Assembly: GCA_013368325.1 (NCBI GenBank)
Contig: JAACJK010000233.1
Coordinates: 1-64,000, forward strand
Source: Ephemerocybe angulata
Taxonomy: Eukaryota > Basidiomycota > Agaricomycetes > Agaricales > Psathyrellaceae
Direction: 5' to 3'
Length of the DNA stretch: 64,000 nucleotides
Below the pieces are notes generated by a model that was given only the letters and a program-made list of their open reading frames with translations, made no database searches and had not been told where the DNA came from. Below, one piece after another: positions 55,209 through 64,000 of the stretch (within the stretch, counting starts at the first letter, position 1; the number at the start of each line of letters is the position of its first letter). The position numbers and the translations under genes are program-made.

Positions 55209-58200
55209 CTAAGTATCGCATTCAATAATATCCGAATCCTTCTGGAGCCTTGAAACAAAGTCTCCGTGTGTTAACCGAGCTTTGTCGAGGAGAGCGTTCC
55301 GGAGGGAGAATTGTCGCCAAGCGTACGCGACCTTCCCACGGTTGATCATCTTGCGCTGTTCCATTTCCCACTTCTGGAAAGCGGGAAGCGATGGGTCGGT
55401 CACAGTGTTTATCGACCTTTCAAATGAGCTAGCTCTCTTTTTCCACCTGTTTGCATCCCAGGCAAAGAATTGCTCCACCCTCTTCATCTCCTCAGCAAGC
55501 AGGAGACATTCCTCCTGCCACCGCTGTGTGCGCGCTCGAGCTCGACAGAATTCGATTCGAAGAGCTGACATCATGAATAAGCCACGTAATAGAAGATGAA
55601 CAGGATAAACGCCGCACTCACCGGTGTTAGCAACCTCCGAGGTGTCATGCCCTGTCCCAGCCACCGTCCATATCCACGTTAGAGTCTTATCCCCCTCCCC
55701 AAGGCCTAGCTGCTCCATGGACGTGACACCAGCAACATCCTCCGGCTTCAATTCGAGGAGTACGTGCTCCCAGTTTGCCTCGTCCTTGAGCTCTGTAAGG
55801 TCCCCCAACTTTAATTTCCCCCAAAGCCGTGTCAGGCGAATGCGGATCTTCTTGTACTTCTCGACATCGATGCTGATCCTGTCAGAGATGTCTTGGATCA
55901 AACTGTTGCTACGCGTGTTCGCCGTTGTACCAGACGTGTACGCCTTCTTCGAATTCAACATGTGGGCTTGATATAGAAGTAACCCTCGCAGGCTCTTCAA
56001 TGCCGATTCAGCCTGTGCAATGCGGAATTGAAACTCGTACCGGGCGAGTCGTAAGTCGTAGCAATCCATCGTCTCGAGACTGTCGGAGGGGAGGTAAAGG
56101 GGAATGCTCCATGGGCTCAACGTGGATGTGTCACGGTCATCCGAGGCACCTCGGAGAAGCGCTGATTTCGGTGCATATAGGCGCTGGAGCGTGATCCAGG
56201 CCTCGATGCGACGGTAGAGCGCGTTCCCACGTTCAAGCACAGTGCTGCGATCAAAATCAGTGGAGTGGGGCCCCAGCCCACTCGCCTCGGCCGCGGTGCG
56301 TCGTCTACCCATCGATGAGGCGTGTAGGAGAACATGGACAGAGAAATCACTCACTGAAGTTCCTCAATCTCAATCCCTTGAAGAATAAACATACTTCGCG
56401 TCACGTCAGAGTGCACCTCTTCGATGATCCCACTCTTCAGTGCCTCGGTATCTTCCTTTGCCAGCCGGTTTCGAACGGCCGCTGTTGTCAAGACTGAAAA
56501 GCGAAGATCAACAACCGCTAAGCACAGGACGTAATAAACTCACCCGTGTGTTCACTGTCATAGGGATTTGTTTTCTCCTGATCATCTTCCCAAGCTTGAA
56601 CAAGGCGTGTCCACTTTTTGCAAGAGGAGGCAGGGAGGGCAGCGGCGAAATCCTTGAATGCCTCTACTTGTTCCTCACGCTTGACGATAGCCATGCCGGC
56701 CCGCCGGGCCAGGGTATGAGCTGTTGAATGATGAATCTTCCAATAGAAACAAGTTAATTTCGAAGACAAGACATACCCATCCCGACCGTTTTCGTCCAAT
56801 TGAGATCTCCAAAATTATCATCGAGTGTATCTCGCCGGTTTCCCGGCCCCATCTCCCTAGTGCTCGATGCCAGTTGGTTTGAAATCGACCAGCCCCGCTC
56901 TGGTGCCTCGCCGTCAGTCCTTCCGACCCCAGGAGTCAAGTTGAAAGAGAAGTTGAGCTGACATGCGACGACATGAGCTGGAAGATGGAACTTGGGGACG
57001 AGGAAAACAACATCTTTCCCGTGCTTCCCGACGAAGACGTTCTGCTTGTACTTTTGACATCGTTCCATCAGATATCTGTACCACTGGCATGTGATGTCAT
57101 AGGAAAGGATGATGATCTCGGGGATGGAAGCCTGGAATCCGAGGGTCTTCAACATGACGTAGTCCATGTTACAGTATCTTTGGCACATCAGCCAAATCGA
57201 GAGGAGTAACCCAATATTGGACGTACCGCTCGCCCTTTTGAAGATCTCCGGCCCCCACAGGCCTCCTCATATCATGTCGGCTACACTGCACAGCTCCCAA
57301 TCCGCTCGCCGCGACTCCTTTTCCTCCCCGAATATTCGCAGATTTGATAGCATCGTGTGTGTTGCATGTATCCTTCTCGTCGATGATCGCACCACCGAAC
57401 TCCTTAAGGAAAGCCTTGTAATCAGGCTCATGCACAATGTAACCGTATCCGCGGTTCAGCCCAGGATCACGCTCGTTCGAGGAGACGTCCTTCCTTCGCA
57501 AACGGAAGTTGGCGTCCATGGCCAAGAAAAGGGCGTATAGCCATCTAGTGAATGTGGTCAAAGAACTGCTCACGTTTAGCGCGCAAGCTTCACTCACCTT
57601 TTTGCCCTGGGAATCGCCTTCCATGATGCGGGCATGTTGATCCCCATCTGAGGGCAGGCGGGACATAGCAACGCGCAATCACCTTCCTTCGTCGCAGCCA
57701 CTCCTCCCTCGTCATGCCCACGTCCGGTTCGCTTCAAGCCGCGGAGGAAACGCCATTCATGTACCATGCGCATGAACTCTTTGTGTCGCTCCTGTCATGA
57801 TGCATTAGTGCTGTATGGACGTTGGAAGTAGTATAGAACACTACCTTAATCTTTAATTCACCGCTCTGGTCAGCGCGACCATCGGGCATAACATTCCAAG
57901 TATTGTCTGTTCGGCGGAATATGGCAAGCAAGAATTCATATGCAGATATCTTCGCAGTGAAAGAGAGCATTTGGTATGTCTCCAATACACGAAAGGTACA
58001 CGCGGATCGGGGATCGATTGTTGTGGAAGGAAGAAGGCGAGCTCGCAGGAGCTGTCGGACAGGCGAGATACCCTGATTGCAGCCGCAGTAGTCCAATGCT
58101 ATCGTATGAATTCCATTGTTGTCGATGATTGTGAACTCGTCATCAAACGCTGCCCTTGGTCGTGGACAGCTTACTCCATGGTCGTGGCCTAGCTGGACAC

Positions 58201-58973
58201 GAAGGCCTAAGTCCATGAGAGATACTCGTTCGAAGAATTTTCCATTCCACCTCTAAAGATACCCGGTCAGCAAAAGCTAGCGAAGCAAGAGCTGACATTA
58301 CCTCAAGTCTATGTAGGTATGAGTCGTGATGTGCGACGACCACACACGTCCTACACCACATTGCATTGGGAATGCAATCGCGGCAACGATACGTCACAGC
58401 CCCTTCAGCGGTCAGAGACGCATTGCAGCTCTGACATACTCTACGTTCCTCCGCGTCACCAAACCCTTCGAGCCGTAGCATCTCCTCTATGTATTCGTCG
58501 ATTCTCCCAGTGAATAGATCCAGGGGGTCATCCTAGCTAGTTTCAGAATCACATTAGTCTAACAAATATTTGTTACTTACCGCTTGGGTCCGCTTGCGCT
58601 TTTTCTCGCTCTCCTTGTCACCGTTGGGAGCGTCATTCTGCGTGGTATCAGAAACGGGCTCGGGATCGTCCCAGAGGGCCGGCGTAAGGTGCATTGCCTC
58701 CAACCAAGCAGACGCACGATCCATTTCCTTCTCAGTGGTGGAATTCGTGACAGGTGCAGTGGTTGTCGCTGTCTTGCGCTCACCGGCAGTCGACCTTTTT
58801 ACCGGGGAAGGAGGGACCTGAACACGAGTTTCCGATCGCATGACTGACCCACAAATCCGCTCAAAGTGAGTGTGTTCATCCTGGTAAGATAATTGCGTGG
58901 GCTCAGGGAGTGTTTGTGTGAAGTCTTCAAAGGCTGTGGACTCGGATGTTCTCGTTCGCTTTTTCGGTGGCAT
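55209..58973 (-). CDS. KDZ-superfamily transposase, apparently full length
   Basis: The ATG at 58973 begins MPPKKRTRTSE, a basic start. After the first intron (GTAAGT donor near 58581) comes a CxC2-type cysteine cluster (CQSCNAS, YRCRDCIPNAMWCRTC, AHHDSYLHRLE). Next is the KDZ core: FTIIDNNGIHTIALDYCGC, ERHKEFMRMVHEWRFLRGLK, CPACPQMGINMP, then the catalytic Asp in MDANFRLRR (about 57525), Asp in SYDITCQWY (about 57095) and Glu in GEAPERGW (about 56900). A Cys-poor helical C-terminal half (RARARTQRWQEECLLLAEEM) runs to the stop at 55209. At least eight introns fit. KDZ genes in Agaricomycetes are DNA-transposon transposases often near TET/JBP-like genes. I could not define terminal repeats. 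All key residues are present, so activity is possible. Confidence 0.87.
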
Positions 58974-59223
58974 TGCGATATCGGCGTTGGGAGGAGGGCC
59001 GCTGGGAAAAAGTAACCGATTAGGGCCTGAGCAACCGATGGTAGACGTAAACGAGATAAGACGGGAATAAAATCGAAATATCGAAGCCTTCAAGTTCAGC
59101 GTGCCTCGGCATTGCATCAATCTAATAGGACAAGAATAACAAGATTTACGAGTATATGACATAGGATACACGAGATACAAGAGGTACAAGAGATACAAGA
59201 GATACTTAAGATACAGATGTACA

Positions 59224-60354
59224 TCACAGGTCTTCGAATGGCATATCCGAGTCAAGGACGCTGTCGTCGGTCTCAACAGGCTCCCGCACCCTGGGGCGAA
59301 GCTGGAAGTTGCCATCAATGACGGCCGCGTTCCGGTAGTAGTCGTAGTACTCGACATAAGTGGTATCGCCGTTATTGGCATTGATGTCGCTGTCGTTGTT
59401 GCTGTCGTCGTCGCTGTCGTTGTTGCTGTCGTTGTTGCTGTCGTCGCCGCCGTTAGCTTCACCCTCAGAAGAGCTCACGGTACCCTCGTCCTGCTCCGAG
59501 TCTTCCATGACGCTGTGGCTGCAATCACAGTCAGAGTCGCCGTCGTCACCCCTGTCATCGCATCCCTCGCCGTCGGGGACACTGTCAGAAGCCTCACCCT
59601 CGGGTTCGAGGTCGCTTCCGTTGTCGACCACCCACTCCCCTCCAACGTCTTCTGGGTCCTGACAGACAACCTCCACGCTAACCTCATCCTCAACAAGTAT
59701 CAGATCAACCAGCAAAACCGACTTCCCAGGATATCGCCGGTTGTCGTCTCTGCGAACCTCCTTGAGCATCCGCCTCAACTTGCGCTGTCATGGTGCAGAG
59801 TAAGTATCAGATTGATCGATTTGGCTCGAGAACTCACACCCATAACCTCAAACTGCCACCGAGGCAGTGCGAAGAGCACTTCCCATGGCAATTTGGGGCG
59901 CACACGGCTAGTGCCTGGATAAGCCCACTCCATGTGAGCCCTTACAGACTAATATGGCATTAGCATCGTACAAACATGATTCAATAAGATAGTCCTCACC
60001 GCCTCGACATGCGTGATACGACCTTTGATACCAGGCAGGTGCTCATCAGGGAAGCTTGTGAAGAACTTCCCCAAGAGATAGCACATGAAAATTTCCCCCT
60101 CTCCCTTCTCCTTCGCTTGCCTGTACCAGAATGCAGCGATATTCAAGAGCGAAGCCTGAGCCGGCTGATGAACGAAGCCCAGTTCCGGCGATAGTTTCAA
60201 CTTGGTAGACATCTAATAGGACCGAAGGTCGGCAACTAAACGGTCGGCAAGTAAATGAGATTAGACTCACCTGGTAATCAACTTCGAAATGACGGTGCAG
60301 CAGAGCGGGGGAAATCGAAAGAAAGTTGGGTGAGCAGCGTGCAAAGGTGGGGGT
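59224..60354 (-). CDS. Unknown protein with acidic Asp/Asn/Ser repeat tail
   Basis: Exons 60354-60271, 60212-60000, 59948-59838 and 59784-59224 join in phase through GTGAGT/GTGAGG introns. The first part is helical (LLNIAAFWYRQAKEKGEGEI; YLLGKFFTSFPDEHLPGIKG), followed by MEWAYPGTSRVRPKLPWEVL and a charged segment. The last 120 residues are strongly acidic with a (N/D)NDS repeat from a GTTGTTGCTGTCGTC-type microsatellite. An upstream exon (about 60510-60390, VATAETPYVFSTAELPSVP) probably belongs to it, so the start is not defined. Not recognised. It is 250 bp upstream of the KDZ transposase on the same strand and could be element cargo. Confidence 0.55.
59385..59450. repeat. Coding microsatellite (Asn-Asp-Ser repeat)
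   Basis: CTGTCGTTGTTG and CTGTCGTCG units repeat in tandem. On the minus strand they read DSNND. The repeat keeps frame and lies in the acidic tail of the gene at 59224-60354. Confidence 0.8.
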
Positions 60355-60669
60355 CTGAAGAAAGGATAAAATCGAACGATGCCAGCTGGTTCCTATTCAC
60401 TGACTAAGCCCCTTCGAAATGTCAAAGCAAAGCCAAATGGACGCGGCACACTCGGCAACTCAGCTGTGCTGAAAACATATGGCGTCTCTGCTGTAGCTAC
60501 AGTGGAGGAGAAATTCCAATAAAATCACCAACATTCAGGAAATAAAAAATCCTTTCGAACAAGCCCTCTCGCAGAGTGTGGATCCCCGGGCGGAGTAAAA
60601 GTAAGATTCGACCCAAATTCGAGCATAGTTCACTCGCGCGTATGCACTTAAGCTCATACAACCACCTCA

Positions 60670-61465
60670 ATGGGACGGCCTCGACTTTACAACACCGCTG
60701 AAGAAATTGCAGAAGCCAATAGAATAAAAAGTACGAAGTACTACGCCAAGTATGTTTATTTGCAGTGGCTTTATTCTATGTAAATAACTCATACAATGGA
60801 AAGAAATCGAAAGCGCATTCTGAGAAAGCGCGCCCGCGCCAAAGAGGCTTCCAACCCGCAGTACGTCAATCCAGTTAATATTATACAGTCATATACTAAG
60901 TATATGCCTTAGGAATACTATGCATGAGGTATCTACTACCCCAAAGCCGCTGCAGCGTACCGCCGAAGAGTGAGTTTACATGAGCATCAATGTTACGGCC
61001 GCCGCGCAGGATTGCATCTAACAACGTAACACCTACAATTCTAGGGAACATCAATGGCAACTCAAATACTGGTCAAAGCAAGTTGAAGGAGTCCCCAAGC
61101 GAATCATGGTGATTCTGGGTGACAAAACAACGGAGGACTTTTTGACCGGCGTCTGCGAAGAGTTCAAGACCACCAGGAAGGCGGACCTAGTCAAAGCGAA
61201 AGATGACATCAACCAACACATCGTCGACCTCAACAAGGTGTATGATAAGCTAACAAAGTATCATGGAGCACTCTTGAACTTAGTTGGCTCCTGGGCTGAC
61301 GAGTTCAAGCGGGCGTCGGCCATAATGTCGGATATCAGAATAGTGGTCAATGAGCTTAACGAGCTCCTCTGTGCTGCGATGGTTGATCCCGATGAGCTGA
61401 TCGTAGATTTTGATAGCCATGCTCTCCCATTTCAAGCCAAAGGTGTTTCTGTATCTACCTTCTAG
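60670..61465 (+). CDS. Small basic-N-terminal protein, 204 aa, four exons (GRPRLY family)
   Basis: Exons 60670-60749, 60804-60860, 60913-60969 and 61045-61465 total exactly 205 codons including the stop. Introns have GTATGT, GTACGT and GTGAGT donors and TACTAAG or CTAAC branch sites. The N-terminus MGRPRLYNTAEEIAEANRIK with KYYAKNRKRILRKRARAKEA is a basic helix resembling a family common in Agaricomycete genomes (starting MGRPxLY), of unknown function and often near transposons. The rest is helical (KDDINQHIVDLNKVYDKLTK). DNA binding through the basic helix is inference. Confidence 0.75.
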
Positions 61466-61705
61466 TAGTTCGTGCCTCAGATGTCAATAGCATACATTTT
61501 GAACACATAGGGTATAATGATTGGGGTTTTTTTATGTTTACATAAATGAACAAAGCGCAAGGACACAGAGATGACACAGCATGCAGCGTAACGACAACGA
61601 AACAGATATGCAGATCAAGCGTACACGAGGGGCAAAAAGATACAAGTACAGCAGGGGTCAAGAAAACAGACAAGCCCGACGTGAGAAAGCTGAACTACGG
61701 AGCGC

Positions 61706-62592
61706 TCAGGAAGGGGGAGCGGGCGGCGCAATGATCTGCACGTTGCCCATGGCCAGGGCCTCGTTGAAGGCGGCGAGCGCCTCCTCACGAGATGGGTACT
61801 TCCGGTAGCACGCTCCAGATACAGCTGAGACGAGAGGCTGCACGATATGCCTAAAACACGATGACACTCAGCAAAAGACCTGAAAGAAGTACCACGAGGA
61901 CTCACCATCCTTGGAATACCCCGACTTGGCGACCGACGGTGATGACATACCAGGTCTCGCGTGCCGGGCGGAGGAGATTGTGGGTGTTACAACTCGCGCA
62001 CACGAAGCCACTGATGACACCGGTGTTCAGGTCAGTGGTAGCCCTGGGGGCCTCGGCCTCCGAGCCCTGGGGAGGAATAACAGGGCGGGTCCCCCGCTAA
62101 GGGGCGAGATACGAGGGGTGCCACCGGTCAGGACAAAGGAAGCCGCAGTGTCGATGGTGGGAGTGGCGGACGTGGTGGTGGTGGTGGTGGTGGTTGGGGA
62201 AGCCGCAGCGGGAGAAGTGGGACCTGTATAAGCGGTAAGCGTCCGAGTCAGGGATGGGCAAACAAAACGAACAACATACCTGCGACCTCGAGCCCAAGAG
62301 TACTGAGAGCAGTCATGAGCGCCTCAAGGGTCAAGGCGCTCGGCGCAGCGCTGGCTGAGCCCGAGCTGGTGGTAGAGGCAGTGGAAGAGCTGGCCGTCGC
62401 TTGGGAGGAGGCATCCTCTGTGTGAAGTGAGTTGGGGGAAGGAAAGGAAGGTGGGAAACACGTACGCTGAGCGCTGCCAGACGACACGTTGATGCCAAGA
62501 GCACGGAGAGAATTGATGAGCTGCGCCAAGGTGATGCTGTTGTTGGGCGTGCTCGCGTTGTTGTTGGAAGCTGATTCCTTGTTCTGGGTCAT
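61706..62592 (-). CDS. Protein with RNase H1 N-terminal (viroplasmin-type) domain, no nuclease
   Basis: The ATG at 62592 opens MTQNKESASNNNASTPNNS. Ser/Ala/Thr-rich disorder and two short helical repeats follow (LAQLINSLRALGINV; LEALMTALSTLGLEV). The C-terminus reads FVCASCNTHN, then TWYVITVGRQVGVFQGW, an intron (61905-61851, GTGAGT...TTTTAG) and HIVQPLVSAVSGACYRKYPS with REEALAAFNEAL, then a stop at 61706. This is the small fold that in RNase H1 binds RNA-DNA hybrids and also occurs in caulimovirus viroplasmin. No RNase H catalytic domain follows. A 48-nt intron (GTACGT...CACACAG, near 62466-62419) is a multiple of three without stops, so its retention would stay in frame. A frame change near 62100 needs one more intron or an error. 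Confidence 0.65.
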
Positions 62593-63345
62593 GTTGGATG
62601 CAGTGAGCGGGGATCAAAAGCAGAGTGCGATGGGATGATGGGCTCCTGAGAGGTACCGCGACCTTTATTATAACTGCATATCGGCTATCCCCCGTATGAA
62701 CATCGCCGTTGACTGTGGTTCTTTCCTTCGAGAAGCTGAGAATCGTGCCTCGAGACAGCGTTTTGCGAGTGCTCAGAGTGCTGACGCCGGCGCAGAATAT
62801 TGACCGAAGTGTGGATGTGTGCTCATCCCTCGCTATCGTCCTATTCTTGCTAGAAGCAAGGAGGAGAGTATATCAAGCATATCGCGTCAAGGAAAGGCTC
62901 ACTGTGATTTAATTGATACTTATCGATGCCGCTACAGTGGCTGAGGAATTTAGGGTTTATTAAGGGTCACATTGGGGAGAAGCCTGTCAGTGAATGACAG
63001 CTACGACCGGTTCGTAGTCGTACAAAGCCAATTAAAGTGAGACAGAAGCCAATTGACCTGATTGAAACACCTAAACAATGCAGAAGAAGACGGAGATAGC
63101 TGGAAAGGACACCAAGCAGGGAGTAAATGGAGGATCAGGAATAATCCAATGGAATTGAAAGGCACGAGGCAGGGAAGTCGCGTGCTACTGCCTCAGAGAG
63201 GGAGCCTGAGGCCTGAATGGCGTCCGAATACAGCCTTTTCATTGATAGCCTACCTATTCAAAAAACTTGACATAGGCGAAAAAACAACGGTGAGCAGTGA
63301 TTAACTCTATTGATTCGATCCATGTGTTTACATTTAGCAGCCGAG
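62593..63345. other. Intergenic region
   Basis: This holds the promoter side of the minus-strand gene to the left and the 5' region of the plus-strand gene to the right. A donor-acceptor pair (GTGAGC near 63291, TTTAGCAG near 63340) suggests an untranslated or extra 5' exon. Nothing else was seen. Confidence 0.4.
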
Positions 63346-64000
63346 ATGCTTTCGCCAGCGCAACTCGAGTTTCTTAAGCCCTTCTTGGCCGAGTTCAAAG
63401 AATTACAGCTTGCGGGAAAGGGCTTGACTGCTTTCTGGGAGCGCCTCTTCCACAAATTCTACTTGGTTTGGCCGAGCCAGCAGGCGGAGCTGGAGGCTCC
63501 CGCCGAGCCAAAGCCCCCAAAGCTCACGAAGGGGGGTAAAATCAGTAAGCGTCAAGTCGAGAAGGAGACGCCACCAGTCATGATATACTCGACGATGAAG
63601 AAATGGAAGGACGCGCGGGAGTCGGTAAGCATCCGATATTACTAGACCCGGCTCCACTCTAAGCTTATCCGACCTCTAGCAAATCCGGAGCTACTACTAT
63701 AACCGTACGACTCTGGGAAGGAAGAAGGGCCAGGCGAAGGTTAATATTGTAGTGGCCATCGGCAAGAAGGATCGAGTCCTCGCGGAGCATCAGCTCTACT
63801 CCAAGAAATACTACGCCGACCGGGTCAAAGCAAAAGTCGATACTGCGCTAGCCAAAATTGACGACGTCGCCTCGCACATCAAAGTGACGGCTCAGATCCT
63901 GAAAGAGAGCTGGGATCAAGAAACGAAGGAGATCAGAGACGAGATTCAGGCAGAGCACAAACGATTGGTGCAGGAGAAGAAAGAGAAAGACAAAACTTTG
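63346..64000 (+). CDS. Unknown Lys-rich helical protein, partial (runs off right edge)
   Basis: The ATG at 63346 starts MLSPAQLEFLKPFLAEFKEL. Exon 63346-63624 joins in phase 0 to exon 63680 onward (GTAAGC donor, CTCTAG acceptor). Residues TAFWERLFHKFYLVWPSQ followed by a Pro/Lys linker, then MKKWKDARESQIRSYYYNRT, resemble an Agaricomycete family of unknown function with conserved FW...WP and an aromatic basic helix, often repeated near transposons. The visible C-terminal part is a long charged helix (KAKVDTALAKIDDVASHIKV...). The gene is cut by the window edge. Confidence 0.6.

Overview
The window looks like a transposon-rich piece of an Agaricomycete (basidiomycete fungus) nuclear genome. 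Genes are cut by many introns of about 50-70 nt with GTRNGT donors, CTNAY-type branch sites and YAG acceptors, and the mobile-element families are ones expanded in Agaricomycetes: KDZ, GCM-domain Mutator-like, chromodomain Ty3/gypsy and Ty1/copia. There is no bacterial-type operon, rRNA, CRISPR array or convincing tRNA. Exon calls were made by eye, so splice sites are hypotheses unless the frame closes exactly, which is noted where it does.

Left third (1-23.5 kb). A partial coiled-coil gene lies at the left edge on the minus strand. A second minus-strand gene (2494-13245) is split by a 7.47-kb Mutator-like element (5239-12704) with a perfect 9-bp target-site duplication. The element encodes a very large protein that joins a GCM-type zinc-binding domain, a DDE transposase core, a complete ubiquitin-specific-protease-like domain and a PHD-type finger. 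Then come an unknown four-exon gene (13488-14775), a 1083-bp non-autonomous element with 90-bp inverted repeats (15085-16167), a JmjC-like dioxygenase gene (to 18758) and, convergent with it, a large gene with a second 2-oxoglutarate/Fe(II) dioxygenase-like core (19118-23454).

Middle (23.5-38 kb). Two plus-strand paralogues (26209-28342 and 34701-36473) pair a degenerate WD40-type propeller with one C-terminal membrane helix. Between them are a low-complexity gene (28898-32021) holding a probable hAT-like non-autonomous insertion, and a gene in which at least two introns are clearly homologous to each other.

Right half (37-64 kb). A plus-strand gene built from tandem exon-intron units is split by a near-intact 10.1-kb chromovirus (38212-48302; 5-bp duplication GAAGT; LTRs about 99% identical). 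It has gag, pol with C-terminal chromodomain and an unusual extra ORF with a SUMO-interaction-like motif. The one clear housekeeping gene, rmi1 (49844-50789), follows. Beyond it are a 17-bp minisatellite, a truncated Ty1/copia element, an apparently complete KDZ transposase gene (55209-58973) and four small genes. One of these (61706-62592) carries an RNase H1 N-terminal-type hybrid-binding domain without the nuclease. The mobile elements set the structure here: two insertions landed in host coding exons, and LTR differences point to CpG methylation acting on the chromovirus.
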